A DNA stretch of 64,000 bases from Cycas panzhihuaensis (taxonomy: Eukaryota > Cycadophyta): positions 6,944,001 through 7,008,000 of the forward strand of contig CM041465.1 in NCBI GenBank assembly GCA_023213395.1, given 5' to 3'. The notes beneath the pieces were generated by a model. It did not search any database. It saw only the letters and a list, made by a program, of their open reading frames with translations, and was not told where the DNA came from. Positions within the stretch are counted from its first letter, which is position 1. Every line of letters begins with the position of its first letter. Positions 1 through 15,411 of the stretch are shown one piece after another. The position numbers and the translations under genes are program-made.

Positions 1-1210
1 TAATGTCTCATATATCTTTAGCAATGAGGATGGGTATCATCCTCCCACTCTAAGTCAAAAAATTTAATCTATCAAACTTGGGAATGATCATGTTACCAAA
101 ACTAGTAGCCATTATGTTTCAAAATAAAGTTTTATTTAAATTTTTCCTAAGGTATAGTTTTAAAATAATATGTCATATTACCTAAAAGGTTGCTAGTCTC
201 TAAGTTTATGGGTCTTTAAGGAATCCTTCAGTTACTATTCTGTCTAATGACACCTGCTCACAACAAATCAAGGACCCAATATACTAGTATATAAGCACTA
301 GGCTCTATATACCTCAGTACATAGGCTACTAAGAAGGTACAAGACCCCTTGACTTATTTATCCACCTATGCCATACTTATGCCTAGTAATAGATCTAGAT
401 GTGATGGCTTTATAAACCAAGGTATTCATCTCCCTGGGTCTAGCCTAGTCTCCAAAATCTAAAAAGAAAGGTTTACTCCACCTTAGCCTATCATCGTATA
501 CACGTAATAGCTAATGACATTCCTCATCCAATATGAGTAGACCAAGGGCATCTGCATAGTGGTAACTTTAGGGGTTTTAACTATTCCCTTTACAAGACTA
601 GAAAATAGGGTGTTCTTTCATAAATTTATCTTATTTAGTGTAAACATATATTTTATATGTAGTCTTATTTAGTAAATAAGATTCCTTCTTAATAAACAAA
701 TAAATAAAACAACTTGAAAATAAAATGAAATAAACCTCTTTTCAAATGATATGAATGTAAGATGAATGAGTTTTTTTTGAATGAAATAAATATAAAACAA
801 ATAAGCTTTCAAAGTGATACAAATAAGCTCTAAAATAGTATGAAATGAAAAAAAAAATGAAAGATCCTTTGAATGAGCTTTTAAAAATACAATAGGATGT
901 ACTCTATGTAAACTTTTAAGTGCAATAAAGAACCTTAATTAAACTTTGAAAATAAACTTTAATAATGAAGCAAAATGATCTTTAAATGAGTAAAATTGAG
1001 CTTCAAGATAAAAATGAATAAGATGAAAATATATTAGAGTGTAAATGAGCTCTTAAGATGTAATAAACACACTCTATATGAGTCTTTGTAGTGTAAAATG
1101 ATAGCCATAAATGACCTTTAAAAATACTTTAATAATGAGAAAAATTAATCTTTAAATAAGCAAAAATGAGCTTTAAAATGAAATAAATGAGTTAAAAATA
1201 AAATAAAGTA
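1..1210 (-). other. Retroelement leader (C3), distal part
   Basis: This is non-coding AT-rich sequence. Positions about 180-640 match, in reverse complement, the leader of P6 at about 62960-63400; shared landmarks are the stretches around 520-545 and 63025-63050. It is therefore read as the minus-strand 5' untranslated leader of the element whose PBS and 5' LTR lie at 6226-6530, and it runs off the left edge of the window. A1 is inserted at its right end. No reading frame of note was seen. Confidence 0.55.
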
Positions 1211-1508
1211 TGAAAAGAGTGGATCTATCCTTCATCTCTATGCACTTAACACAAAGGCAAACATGGTAGCAAAAGAGACTTTAGAGAAAGAGAGTAGCTC
1301 TCACAAAATGGGGAGGTAAGAATGAGCCTCCTCCATTGAGCTTTTACTTTTATATTGAGAGAGGGAATGTTAGAGTTACGTAAAATAAAATTACACATAA
1401 TGTACATGAAAGTGCATTTTACTTAAGTGATCTAATTTAAAGTTCACTTAAGACCATTTTTAGAAATAATCAACAAATGTAATGACCTTGTGATATTAAC
1501 CCATTTCA
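1211..1508 (-). repeat. A1 3' LTR
   Basis: 298-bp LTR, TG..CA, with near-perfect short inverted ends (TGAAAAG against a TTTCA end). It matches 4224-4522, 31928-32225 and 39271-39568. The PPT (a purine run on the minus strand) lies immediately right, at 1509-1519. A TATA-like tract on the minus strand lies near 1352-1360. Confidence 0.88.
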
Positions 1509-1519
1509 ATCTCCCCCTT
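1509..1519 (-). promoter_or_regulatory. A1 polypurine tract
   Basis: The plus strand reads atctccccctt here, so the minus strand carries an AAGGGGGAGAT purine run next to the LTR. This is the usual plus-strand-synthesis primer position of copia elements. Confidence 0.8.
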
Positions 1520-1962
1520 AATGGTAGAAGGTCATTTCATTCTATTTTATTTTATCGTATGAGGTCTTGATTTGAGTCTCTTACAAAGCAAATTACTATG
1601 ACATGGGGAAGAAAACCCATAGACTTTCTAATCTACTAAACTGGCTCAGGTGGCTCTTTAAATGAAGCTAGATAGCTAATCAGTATAATAAATTTTGTAG
1701 CTAAAATTGACTGAGTCTCCATATGCCATTTGGTCATCCCCCATGCATTTTCAAGTTTTCAGAGGTTTCAATTTTTTAAAATGATATAACCCTTATCCTT
1801 TTGTACCCACAAGGGGTTTTTATGAATGGGATAGGGCAGAGACTTACTCATCCTTCTGCGTCTATAAGGGGTTTTCATAAATGAGATAAAGTATGATGGT
1901 CCTATTATCATCTCCTTTAATCAGTTGGAGATGGAGGCCCTAAGGCCAAGTTGCCTTTGGAA

Positions 1963-3389
1963 CTATTTAAACTTCATCCTCTTTAGTGGTTTGGTGTAGA
2001 TATCAACCACTTGATCCAATGCGGAGTAGTACTCCAATTGAATTGTGCCATTATGAACTAGTTCTCTAATCCTATAGACTTTTATACTTATATATTTGGT
2101 ACGATTATGAAATATAGGATTTTTAGCCATTTGGATTATAGATTGATTATTTACATGTAATCTAGTAGAACTTATTTGGATGGCATTTAATATATTCAAC
2201 AATTTTCTAAGCTATATCACCTCCTTGCTTGTCTCAAAAGTAGCAATATATTTAACTTTGGTAGTTGAGTCTGCAACTATCTTCTACCATCTAAATCTCC
2301 ATGATATTAGTTCTATTTTAAGAAATATTATATACCCAGGTGTAGATCTTCCTGTGTCTTTATCTCTAGCAAAGTCCAAGTCTATGTATGTATAAAGTTT
2401 AAATTTTGCATTGGGTTCATACAACAAACCATATTTGCTAGTTATTTTTAGGTTCTTTAACACTCGTATTGCAACTTGCCAGTGATTCTAATTTATTATG
2501 AATCTTATAAGAATGCTAATAGAGTGTGCAATATCTAGCTTTGTGTTAGTAGTATAGATGAGACTACCTACAAGTTGCTTGTAGAGTGTTGCATCTGCCT
2601 CCCTAGTGTTACCATCAACTAAGAGTTTAACATTAGGTTCCATAGGTGTAGCCACTAGTCGAGCACATTCTAACTGAAACTTTGTTAGAAGATTATTAAT
2701 ATATTTTTCTTGGGAGAGAAAGATTTTGCTATTTTTTTGAGTTACTTCAATTTCCAAGTAATATTTCATCAACTCAAGGTCAAACAATTCAAAAGTTTTA
2801 ATAAGGTCCTTTTTTAGTTGGCTGATTACCTATTCACTATTCCTTATTGTTAGCATATCATCCACAAAGATTAAGAGGTAAGTGACTTTATCATCTTGGT
2901 GCTTGATGAATAATGTTGCATCAATATCTTGATAGTCACAAACCTCATATCCAAGTTGTTTCATTTTTTCAGACAATTTAGTAAACCAAATATGAGGGGC
3001 TTATTTTAGGCTGTACAAGGACTTTTAAGCCTGTAAACCTTATGCTCCTAATTGATAATTTCATATCCTTCTAGTTGAGCCATGTAAATTTCTTCTTTAA
3101 GGTCCCTATTAAGAAATGTGGTCTTAACATCAAGTTGGTGGCTTTTCCAACCCTAGTAAGTAGCCAAGCCTATAAGAGTTATGGTTGTAGGTCATTTAGT
3201 TATAAGAGTAAATATTTTAGTGTAGTCAATGCCTTCCCTTTGTGTGAATCCTTTTGCTACCAACCTCATCTTATATTTTATTAGGGTGCCATCTGATTTA
3301 TCCTTGTTTTTAAACACCCATTTGTTTTGAACTACCTTTCATCTGAGTGGTAGATCGCCGAGCTCCCATATATCATTCTTCACTAACTT
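1963..3389 (-). pseudogene. A1 reverse transcriptase (C-terminal) and RNase H remnant
   Basis: Broken minus-strand coding remnant. From the right it reads part of RT; the copia active-site box appears as F-V-D-D at about 2854-2868 with both aspartates kept. The ELMKYYLEIEVTQ region follows at about 2730-2787, then RNase H, and finally a V-V-D-I-Y-T-K-P-L tail at about 1970-2010 that corresponds to the copia A-D-I-F-T-K-P-L ending. Many stops and frame changes are present. RT would copy element RNA in cytoplasmic particles; this copy cannot. Its right end is the deletion junction, not a start codon. Confidence 0.85.
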
Positions 3390-4210
3390 TCTTCCACGAT
3401 AATAAAATTAAGTGCCAATTTTTATGCTATAAACTAGACTTAGAGCTTCATCTTTAGGAAGTGGAATTAGGTCCAAATGCATTATAAAAACTTTTTGGCA
3501 GTTCTACAAATTTGGCAAAATATATTTTTCCAAAATTCTTACTAAAAATAACTACTATTCACTAAAATAGCAATAACTTTATTATATAGAAATGAAATTG
3601 GGTGCCAATTTTTGCAATAGAAACTAGACTTAGAGCCTCATCTTTAGTAATTGGAATCAGGTCAATTAGAGATCTGTAGTAGATTTGGTAGACTTCTGAA
3701 GTTCAGTAAGTGGATTTTATTTTTGTAGAAATTTTAGCTTGCTAATATTTCATCAACATATGATACCATATAAAATTTCCATCATTTTTTGATCACCAAA
3801 ATCTCAATATGGAAAAAGTGAGAGCATATAATGATGGATATTTTAAATGCCTCTAAATTCTTTAAAAAAAGTGGGTAGAACGTCCCCTTACAATCATTCT
3901 TTTAAAAGCTAGAAAAATTTCAGCAGCGTTTCCCCTTGTTAAATGGACAAAAAGAGGGGAAAGAAAATAAGAATGAGATTACATAAATGGCTACCAAAGG
4001 ATTGGAATCCTTGGGCCTTATAACTCCTTATATTATGCTTCCAAACTTGTAAAAGAGAAAAGGAAGGCAAAAAATACTAAATATACTATGATAAGAACTT
4101 AAAAATATTTCCAAATCCACTTTTACAATCTCCTTCACCATATGGATTGTGGGGGAGAAGGAAGTGATGGCTCCATTACAAGTACAAGTGAGAAATATGA
4201 AGAAAGCAAA
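3390..4210 (-). other. A1 leader with an internal direct duplication
   Basis: Homologous to the A2 leader at about 38430-39256. It contains two related blocks about 190 bp apart (about 3408-3470 and 3599-3662), both holding the same core around 'aaactagacttagag'. The same duplication is present in A2, so it predates both insertions. No coding sequence was seen. Confidence 0.75.
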
Positions 4211-4223
4211 CTTTGATATCACA
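4211..4223 (-). promoter_or_regulatory. A1 primer-binding site (degenerate)
   Basis: The plus strand reads ctttgatatcaca. The minus strand approximates TGGTATCAGAGC, complementary to the 3' end of plant initiator tRNA-Met, with a few transitions. It sits directly against the 5' LTR. Confidence 0.8.
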
Positions 4224-4522
4224 TGAAAAGAGTGGATCTATCCTTCATCTCCATGCACTAAACATAAAGGCAAACATGGGAGTAAGAGAGACTTGAGAGA
4301 AAGAAAGTAGCTCTCACAAAATGGGAAGGTAAGAAATGAATCTCCTCCATGGAGCTTTTACTTTTATATTGAGAGAGGGAGCATTAGAGTTAGGTGAAAT
4401 GAAATTACACATAATGTACATAAAAATGCATTTCACTTAAGTGATATAATTTAAAGTTTACTTAAGACCCTTTTTAGAAATAATCAACTAATATAATAAT
4501 TTTGTGACATTAACCCATTTCA
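4224..4522 (-). repeat. A1 5' LTR
   Basis: 299-bp partner of 1211-1508, with the same ends and internal order. The pair differs by scattered, mostly transition changes. Confidence 0.88.
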
Positions 4523-6225
4523 AAGTGAACTAGAAGCCTTAAAATAAAATGAATTAGGGGTTAGGAAGCTCCTTATATATGAAATGGTATCTAAGTATCA
4601 TATCCTTCTTGAAGAGATAAGATTTCATAATATTATACAAAAAATCGTATGTAAGCTTGAAAAGAATAAGTGAAATCATCTAAAATAAGATTAGTGTCTC
4701 AATAAAATATAAATATGCCTAAATAGAATCGTTAAATAGCTCAAAAATACTAAAAAATGCTCAAACTTAGGCTAAATAAGAGGGATGATTTGAGTAGTCT
4801 CAAACATTTGTAAAATAACTTTAGATCACAATGAAACTAGCTTTAACATGTAGATCAGTGAGGCTTTCTAATGGATTTGGCTATTTGAAAAATGGACTCC
4901 TAGATTAAACGTTATAAGAGAAATAGTGAAGACACCTTTTTATAATGAAAAAACTAAATAAGGGAGGTTAATCCCCTTTCAATGGAGCTTCTGGTCACCT
5001 GAGGGGCACAAAGGACCAACCTCTAGCTAGCAAAGATGGCTAATGGATCCCAAACTTTATAAAATGTAATTAAATCTCTTAAAAACCAAATTTATTAAAA
5101 GTAACATAAAATTTGAGTTTTGACTAATTATAACTTAAAAATAGGATCATATGAAGAGCTAATAGGATTAAAAATTAGGGACTAAGGGGCCTAAATTCTA
5201 AAAATTACCAAAAATAACTAAATTCAATTGAACCTTATGAAACTTTGATAAATCAAACTGAGAAAAATGATAAGAAATTATGTCCATATAGTTTATGCAT
5301 CTGCGTAACTTTAGTAAAGAGAAAATAATCAAATCTGATTAAAATAACTCAAGATTTCTTTTTGAGATTAGATGTGTAGAGTTATATACTACTCTCAAAG
5401 AATTCAAGGATAAAATATGAGAGAAAATAGATTAAAAAATATGTTTTTAATACATGGGAAGGCCATATGGTGCGCATATATACAAAGGATAAAAAATTAA
5501 TAAAAACTTAATAGAAGGCCTTCAAATCTTCATCAAGATCAACCTTAATTAATGGAGATAGCTAGCATATGGATCTGCGCTAAAACATTCAGAGAGAAAT
5601 AATTTAAAAAATGAGATTTTAGCTTGAGAGGGTCGTGGAGGGTGCATAGAGGTCATGGAGGCTATACAAACAGAAGAGAGGGTAAGAAATTATGAAAATA
5701 GCCCTACGTAGATACTAGGAGCCCTACAACTAGAATATAATGAGTTACATAGGAGAATTGAAGCAAAATGAATGGAATTAAAATGGGCACATAGGGTTTT
5801 GAGTGGCTAGAGGAAGAGGGCTTACTTCTAGAGGTAATTTCTTGAGGTAAAGGCAATGAAATTTGAAACCATCAAATTTGGTATAGAGCTGACTTAATAA
5901 GGAATCAAATGAGTGGTCGTTCAATATAGTTTTTACCATTCTAGATAGTGGACTAGCCTATAGAAGTCCACGTTTATAGAAAAACCTCAAAAAATAGTGA
6001 AAAATATTAATCAAAATGCCAATATAAATGCTCCAAGAGGATGTTGGGCTGTGTATGCCAATTGTAGCTATAAAAATCTAAAAAGAAAATGAATATATTT
6101 AATTGTACAAACCAAAAATCTGCAAATACTAAAAATATTTCAAATATTTAACATAATGTATATATAAAACTATTGAAAAATAATGCAAATGTAGTCAAAT
6201 AAGTCTTGTCGTGAGTCACTTGATT
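4523..6225 (-). other. Retroelement leader (C3), PBS-proximal part
   Basis: Non-coding sequence of about 1.7 kb between the A1 insertion and the PBS at 6226. It continues 1-1210 once A1 is removed. It is AT-rich with many in-frame stops in all frames, and no motif beyond the adjoining PBS was recognised. Confidence 0.55.
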
Positions 6226-6237
6226 GCTCTGATACCA
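6226..6237 (-). promoter_or_regulatory. C3 primer-binding site
   Basis: The plus strand reads gctctgatacca, an exact 12-base complement pattern for initiator tRNA-Met priming (minus strand TGGTATCAGAGC). It is followed two bases later by the LTR start. Confidence 0.88.
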
Positions 6238-6239
6238 AA

Positions 6240-6530
6240 TGAAGTCGCCCAAGAGTAGAGCAAAATAAGACAAATTAATCCATAATGTAAATATATCAAT
6301 AAATTTCTTTCGTAGGTGGTGTTGAAAAATACTAGCGTATTATAAACCTTATATCTATAGGCTGGGAGCTCACCTCAACTAACACTTTTTTGAAATTAAA
6401 AAATAATAAAATAACAAAAAAATTAATACATACCTTATCCTTAAGTCACCTGTAGTTAGATAGAGCAATGCCACATATTTCCAAGGCATTTGCACACTTC
6501 AATATAGGATAATGAACATTATAGCTAACA
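6240..6530 (-). repeat. C3 5' LTR (family C)
   Basis: 291-bp LTR (TG..CA) matching the C1 LTRs (41900-42208, 45735-46043) and the C2 LTR (55276-55545). Shared landmarks are 'gagtagagcaaaata' near the start, the 'cctcaactaaca' region, and the 'attatagctaaca' end. Because the PBS is to the left, this is the 5' LTR of a minus-strand element; its body extends left and out of the window. Confidence 0.82.
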
Positions 6531-7726
6531 CTAACTTCTTAACTCACTCATTGATTATAAAAGGAAAATATAAAATACTTAAACTAAGTGTATAACCTTT
6601 TGACATAAATTAAAAATAAACTTTATTCCATAAACTTTAACATTAATTATATAAAAGTGCCTTTTGTTATTAAAATAAATCAAATTGTATTAACTTAAGT
6701 TATATTAAATCGCACATGATGAATATTAACATTGAAGGCAATTTCATACAATATGAATTAATATTTATAAATTATAGATTGAATGCATATCACCAAAATG
6801 CATTTATCCTTCTTTTTTTTTCACTTTTTTTTTTACAATATCAAAGTGAAACTAGATAGATCAAAGACGTAAAATTAAACATTAAAAACCTACAAAATCA
6901 AATGTTTGTATAGTATGAACAAATGAGTGGTTATACTTTAGGTAGGTGACTACCTAAATGATTAATTTAAGCTCTAAGAAATTATACTTAAGCTAGGTGG
7001 CCCCATAAATTAGAACATAATGCTTTCTACAATTTAATTACTTAAACATCATATGATGATTTTGTAAAGTTAGAGATCAAATTTGGAAGCGTTAGGAATT
7101 TTCTTTACAACTACATAGATCTAGTAGGTGCTCTAATTTATCCAGTTAGTAATAAAAGATATAAATGAAATAATGCACATGTTTATAGAAATTTACTTGA
7201 AAGAATACAGTATAACACATCACTAAATAAAGATATAAAGTTATAATTAGAAGAATTCTATACATTATCTCTAAAACAAAAATTGAAACATAAAAAAGAA
7301 GACATTGATAATTACTAAAAGTGATGTATATGAGACTTGCAGGTGCATATCTCTATGAAATAAAGTATGAGCATTCAACTTTCTAATAAACACAAACAAC
7401 TAATTAGTTAGTAGGGCCCTTATATTAAGTAGTTATGAACTTAACTGAGTTCACTTAAGATCGAGGTTATTATTCTATTATTTTTTAGGCAATTGAATGC
7501 ACAAGTAAAATAGGCCAAAGGTGATTAGAGATATGACTAGGCATCTATTATTTCATCAAATTCATCATTCTAAGGTTGTAATAAAACCCTTTATGCTTGG
7601 GTAAATGCCATTAACCAAGAATTTAATAATAAGGGAGTTATAGAATTTACATATCTCTAAATTGACTTACATAGATGATGATTTATATGATTGAAATATG
7701 TATGTTAATTAAGGGTGATAAATTAC

Positions 7727-7731
<5 letters not shown>
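6531..7731. other. Unassigned AT-rich sequence
   Basis: About 1.2 kb between the C3 LTR and the TA array. I see no coding region, LTR ends, PBS or tRNA-like fold, and no clear similarity to other parts of the window. Confidence 0.4.
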
Positions 7732-11636
<3,905 letters not shown>

Positions 11637-12499
11637 ACTATTAATAATGTGCCATAAATATTTAAGAGATTGAATTAATCAATTATAAATATTGATTGAG
11701 AAAATATGAGTGTAAAGCATAAGTGGGCAAGTTGGTATATCATAAATGAATAAAAAAATAACTAGATTATAATGAATAAATAAAATATATTATTTTAATT
11801 ATAATCTAATCTTAAGGATTTCATGTCAAACACAAATTAGGAAAACGTCATCATTTATAATCATTAAAATGAGTTTAGCAAAGAAGAAGACTAGGATCAA
11901 TATTTAAGAGTATTTCCTTACATTACAAGTCATTAATATAATTGAAAACATGGAGAAAATAACTCTTGTATGCATTAAACTTGGGTGGCATGATTGGACA
12001 TATAACTAATTGAAATTTCTTCATTCATTCTCTTGTAACCTCCTCTCTTCTCAAGATGATCCACTATATTGCTTGTTATTTATCATTCAAGTACAATCCT
12101 CAGATAAAATCTCACAAAATAGCCCTTCAAAATAAACTATCATCTAATCATATAAAAGATCATCCATAACCCTTACTTTTGATTAATAATATGATGAATT
12201 TATATAACTGAAGAGGAGGGGATTTTAGGGGTTAATTCATTAAATTTGTTAGGCAATGGATTGAATGGAACCTACCAACCATCCCCTAATTAAACCTAAA
12301 AACATTTTAATTCAACAAGACCCTATTAGATATATTACAAAGTAATAACAAAATAAAAGGGAAAAAGACCCCTTTAGGCCCATATAAACCTAGGGGAAAA
12401 TATTATAACCTAAACATTTTGGCATTGTATCAACACATATCAACCACCAAATATATCTTTAACATTTTTATTCTTTTGTAAGAAATGCCATAACATGTT
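11637..12499. other. Unassigned AT-rich sequence right of the TA array
   Basis: No coding region, LTR or PBS recognised. By position it might include the missing left (3') LTR of F3, but I could not align it with the F LTRs. Confidence 0.4.
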
Positions 12500-15203
12500 T
12501 ATCATATCATCAATATATCACTACCTATAAAGCATCAAGCAAATATGGCTCATAACTTATTATGATATATGTAGTCTCTTCTCAATAACTTTATATCTTT
12601 CAACTATAACCTACAAAACAAACTCATCAACTCATCAAGAATACCAATATATGATGTCCATATAATGCCAAAGCCATCTACTAAATTGCATGGGTAACTA
12701 GCCATTATAATTGCTAGTTAGCTAGGAAGTATTTCCCATATGTAGTTCATCAACTTCATTAACCAAAATAACATATTTCGGGAATAAATTGAAGTACTTG
12801 GCCAAACAAATCTATTATAACAAGAATAACATATAAATATTCTCTTTCCTCTTGTCCTATGAGATATGAGAAACTTATGTGTTATCTCCTTTGACAAGTC
12901 TATATGAGATAACTACTACAACTTATCTTTAACAACTAATCACTCTCTTAATCAAGTCAAACCAACTAACTCTAGGAACATGGTATACTATTTATCCTAT
13001 CAAGTTTGTTATAATGAGATAACATATATAATATGTTCCATATCTGTTATCATACTTGAATATTGAATTTCTAACTAAAAATACATATCAATTGGACTCC
13101 TTAACAACTAATCCTGGTTTTATAGGTAACCCATAATCATTATTGTTAATAAAATAAACTATCATATTAGGTGGGCATCCCAATCATTCTTCAATAACTC
13201 TCAACTAATATTTATTTAATCAATAATTCTTGATCAAATATATCTGGTAGTATTAAATATGTCTATCTTTCAATCAAACAAATAAGTGTTCATTATATCT
13301 TTCATTAAACTAGGTGATTGTATCATCATTAAACTATTTTATATCTTAAATTCACTTAGAGGATATCATTATTATACGTAACATATATAATATGTATCAC
13401 TTTTCTCTCATTCATCATCAAATAGGTCCTTAGGTACTTCATAATTTGAAATTTGAGCTAAAACATATAATGAATAAGCCTTCAATTATCTCTTTTTTGT
13501 TAATTTTCACCAAAACATATGCTCATAATCATCATCATATACCCATTTGTATTAATAGATATTTAGGAGCATTTAAGAACATAATACAAGGCCAAAATAT
13601 TCCTCAAATTAATTTAAAATAATCATGTCAAAGATCACTTACCCAAATTTATCAATTAAAATCTCCATAACATGATGTCTAAAAGCTACCTTGCAACCAC
13701 TCATTTCATTCCTCTTTGAATCTTATTTCCAATGCAATTGGTGACATGAAATTCTAGCTTTAAATAGAAAAAATATATATTAAAAAACTAAAAATAAGTC
13801 ATGAAAAATAAAAATTAGAGCAAAAATAAAGTTAAGTACCTTTATTTTTTTAGCACTTAGTTATGGTACAACTCTATATGACCTCATCTTATCTATTTGT
13901 AGGCTAAGGTTGACTTGAATGGTGATTCCAATTTAATTTAATATATATAAGACTTTATATAAAATAAATCATCATACCAAAACATTTTTGATTTCTTTTA
14001 TGTAAATGAGTTTTCGGTGACTTTTTCTTACTAGGGTGATCAAAATCCTTCTAAAAAATTCTAAATATTATTATTATATTTTTCACAATTTTAAACTTGC
14101 ATGCTTGCATATTATACTTTTACAATTGGGTTTGATTTCTTGACCTATCTGTGATCCATTTTTCATGGATTTTTCTTTGATTTATTTATATTCAATGGTT
14201 CTCATAATGCTCATTAACATTTTAACATTAGGTGCTTCTATTTAAAATCATGCCTTTGTCTATGTGGTAAGGATTGTTCATTCTTTTGCAAACTTATAAT
14301 CTATAGACTGATTCACTAATAACAATATCTAGGTAACTGATCAACATGTTCCATTAACATTAAATCTTTTAATGGTAGTTATCTTATAGTTTTTGGGAAA
14401 TGGCTAATGTTGATCATCTTTGGGCCACAATGCTTCTATTACATCTCTATTCATTCTATGGCACCTTACAATTATGATTGATCAATCCTAGTGTATGACA
14501 CCTCACAATCTTATGATAGATCTACTTTGGGTTTGCCATCTTATTAGAGGAAGTGGCTAGACATCCATCAATAAAGTTATGTTACTATTTCCTTCATCTT
14601 AATACTAACCATTATACTACCAATAAAATGAATATTACCATTAATTAAGGGAAGTTCTATAGAAGAAAATATAAAAAAAGAATGATGTTATATATCAACT
14701 AAGATTGCCCATTATTCTAATTCTTTAGAAGTAATATAAGGCCCTTGTAATGATCATGCTCTTAAAGCTCAAAGTGCCATGCCTTTGGTGCCTGAATTAC
14801 CTTATTATTTGATTAATTTTCTTTCACTTTAAACCTTAATTTTTAAAGCCTTCAAACATGTAAACATACTTCTTATCACTTTACTTGGTACTAAATACCC
14901 AACACATGGGCTTTATTTTACTCCCAAAATGCCCTTCAAATGGTCTTAAATATCATATCAGTTCTTACTTCTTCAACTTGTCTCATATTAATATATAAGG
15001 TTGTTGCCTGCTTTATACTTATACAAATAAAGTACTAACTCTTCATCTTGCTCTTATAGAGTGATCAATTTTGCTTAGGCAATCTTATCTTATAAATAAA
15101 CTTCATAAACCTATATGTGTGTATGTGTGTGTGTATAAGATCCATATGCATATAAAATATCTACAAGTAACCTAATAGATAAACATTACTATCAAAGTGA
15201 ATA
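12500..15203 (-). mobile_element. F3 internal region, left part (non-coding LTR element)
   Basis: About 12500-14170 matches about 30300-31880 inside F in the same orientation. Shared landmarks include 'gggtaactagcc' with its inverted arm 'gctagtta' (about 12691-12722, against about 30511-30541), 'ggaagtattt', and 'aattaaaatctcc' (13648 and 31450). There is no gag or pol. I read it as the 3' part of a non-autonomous LARD-like element, F3, whose leader and PBS resume at 28743 after the I1-I2 insertion. The stretch 14170-15203 aligns only weakly with the F leader. Confidence 0.6.
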
Positions 15204-15411
15204 TGTAATAGGCTTGCATCTATTACCTTTTCAACTTATAAAATAGGAGCAAGAAACCCAATAGAGATAGTGGTGGATGGAGTGGAAAATAGAGATGGAG
15301 TTGCACCACAGGAAACCAAATGAAGACATTATAGTGAACTTTAATAGAGCTAATATTTATTAACAAGGCATAACCTTTACAATACATAAGGTTGAGTATT
15401 TATAGCAAAGG
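15204..15411 (-). repeat. I1 3' LTR, left piece
   Basis: 208 bp beginning TGTAATAGGCTTGC, matching 25855-26062 and the starts of the I2 LTRs at 26203 and 28400. It is cut at 15411 by the solo LTR and resumes at 16485. Confidence 0.83.

Larger units (their letters stand above)
1211..4522 (-). mobile_element. Element A1: internally deleted Ty1-copia
   Basis: Two LTRs of 298 and 299 bp (1211-1508, 4224-4522) start TGAAAAG and end TTTCA. A PPT abuts the left LTR and a degenerate PBS abuts the right one, so the element is on the minus strand. The flanking 5-mers are aagta (1206-1210) and aagtg (4523-4527), a TSD with one change. The interior holds only the C-terminal half of reverse transcriptase, RNase H, and then a direct jump at about 3389 into the leader. 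Compared with A2 (31928-39568), about 4.3 kb covering gag, protease, integrase and the start of RT is missing. It is inserted in the C3 leader. Confidence 0.88.

Noticed and set aside
2180-2395. Plus-strand open frame, with counterparts at 18384-18689 and 60521-60826
   Set aside because: These are antisense shadows of the copia RNase H coding strand; they recur because the elements are related.
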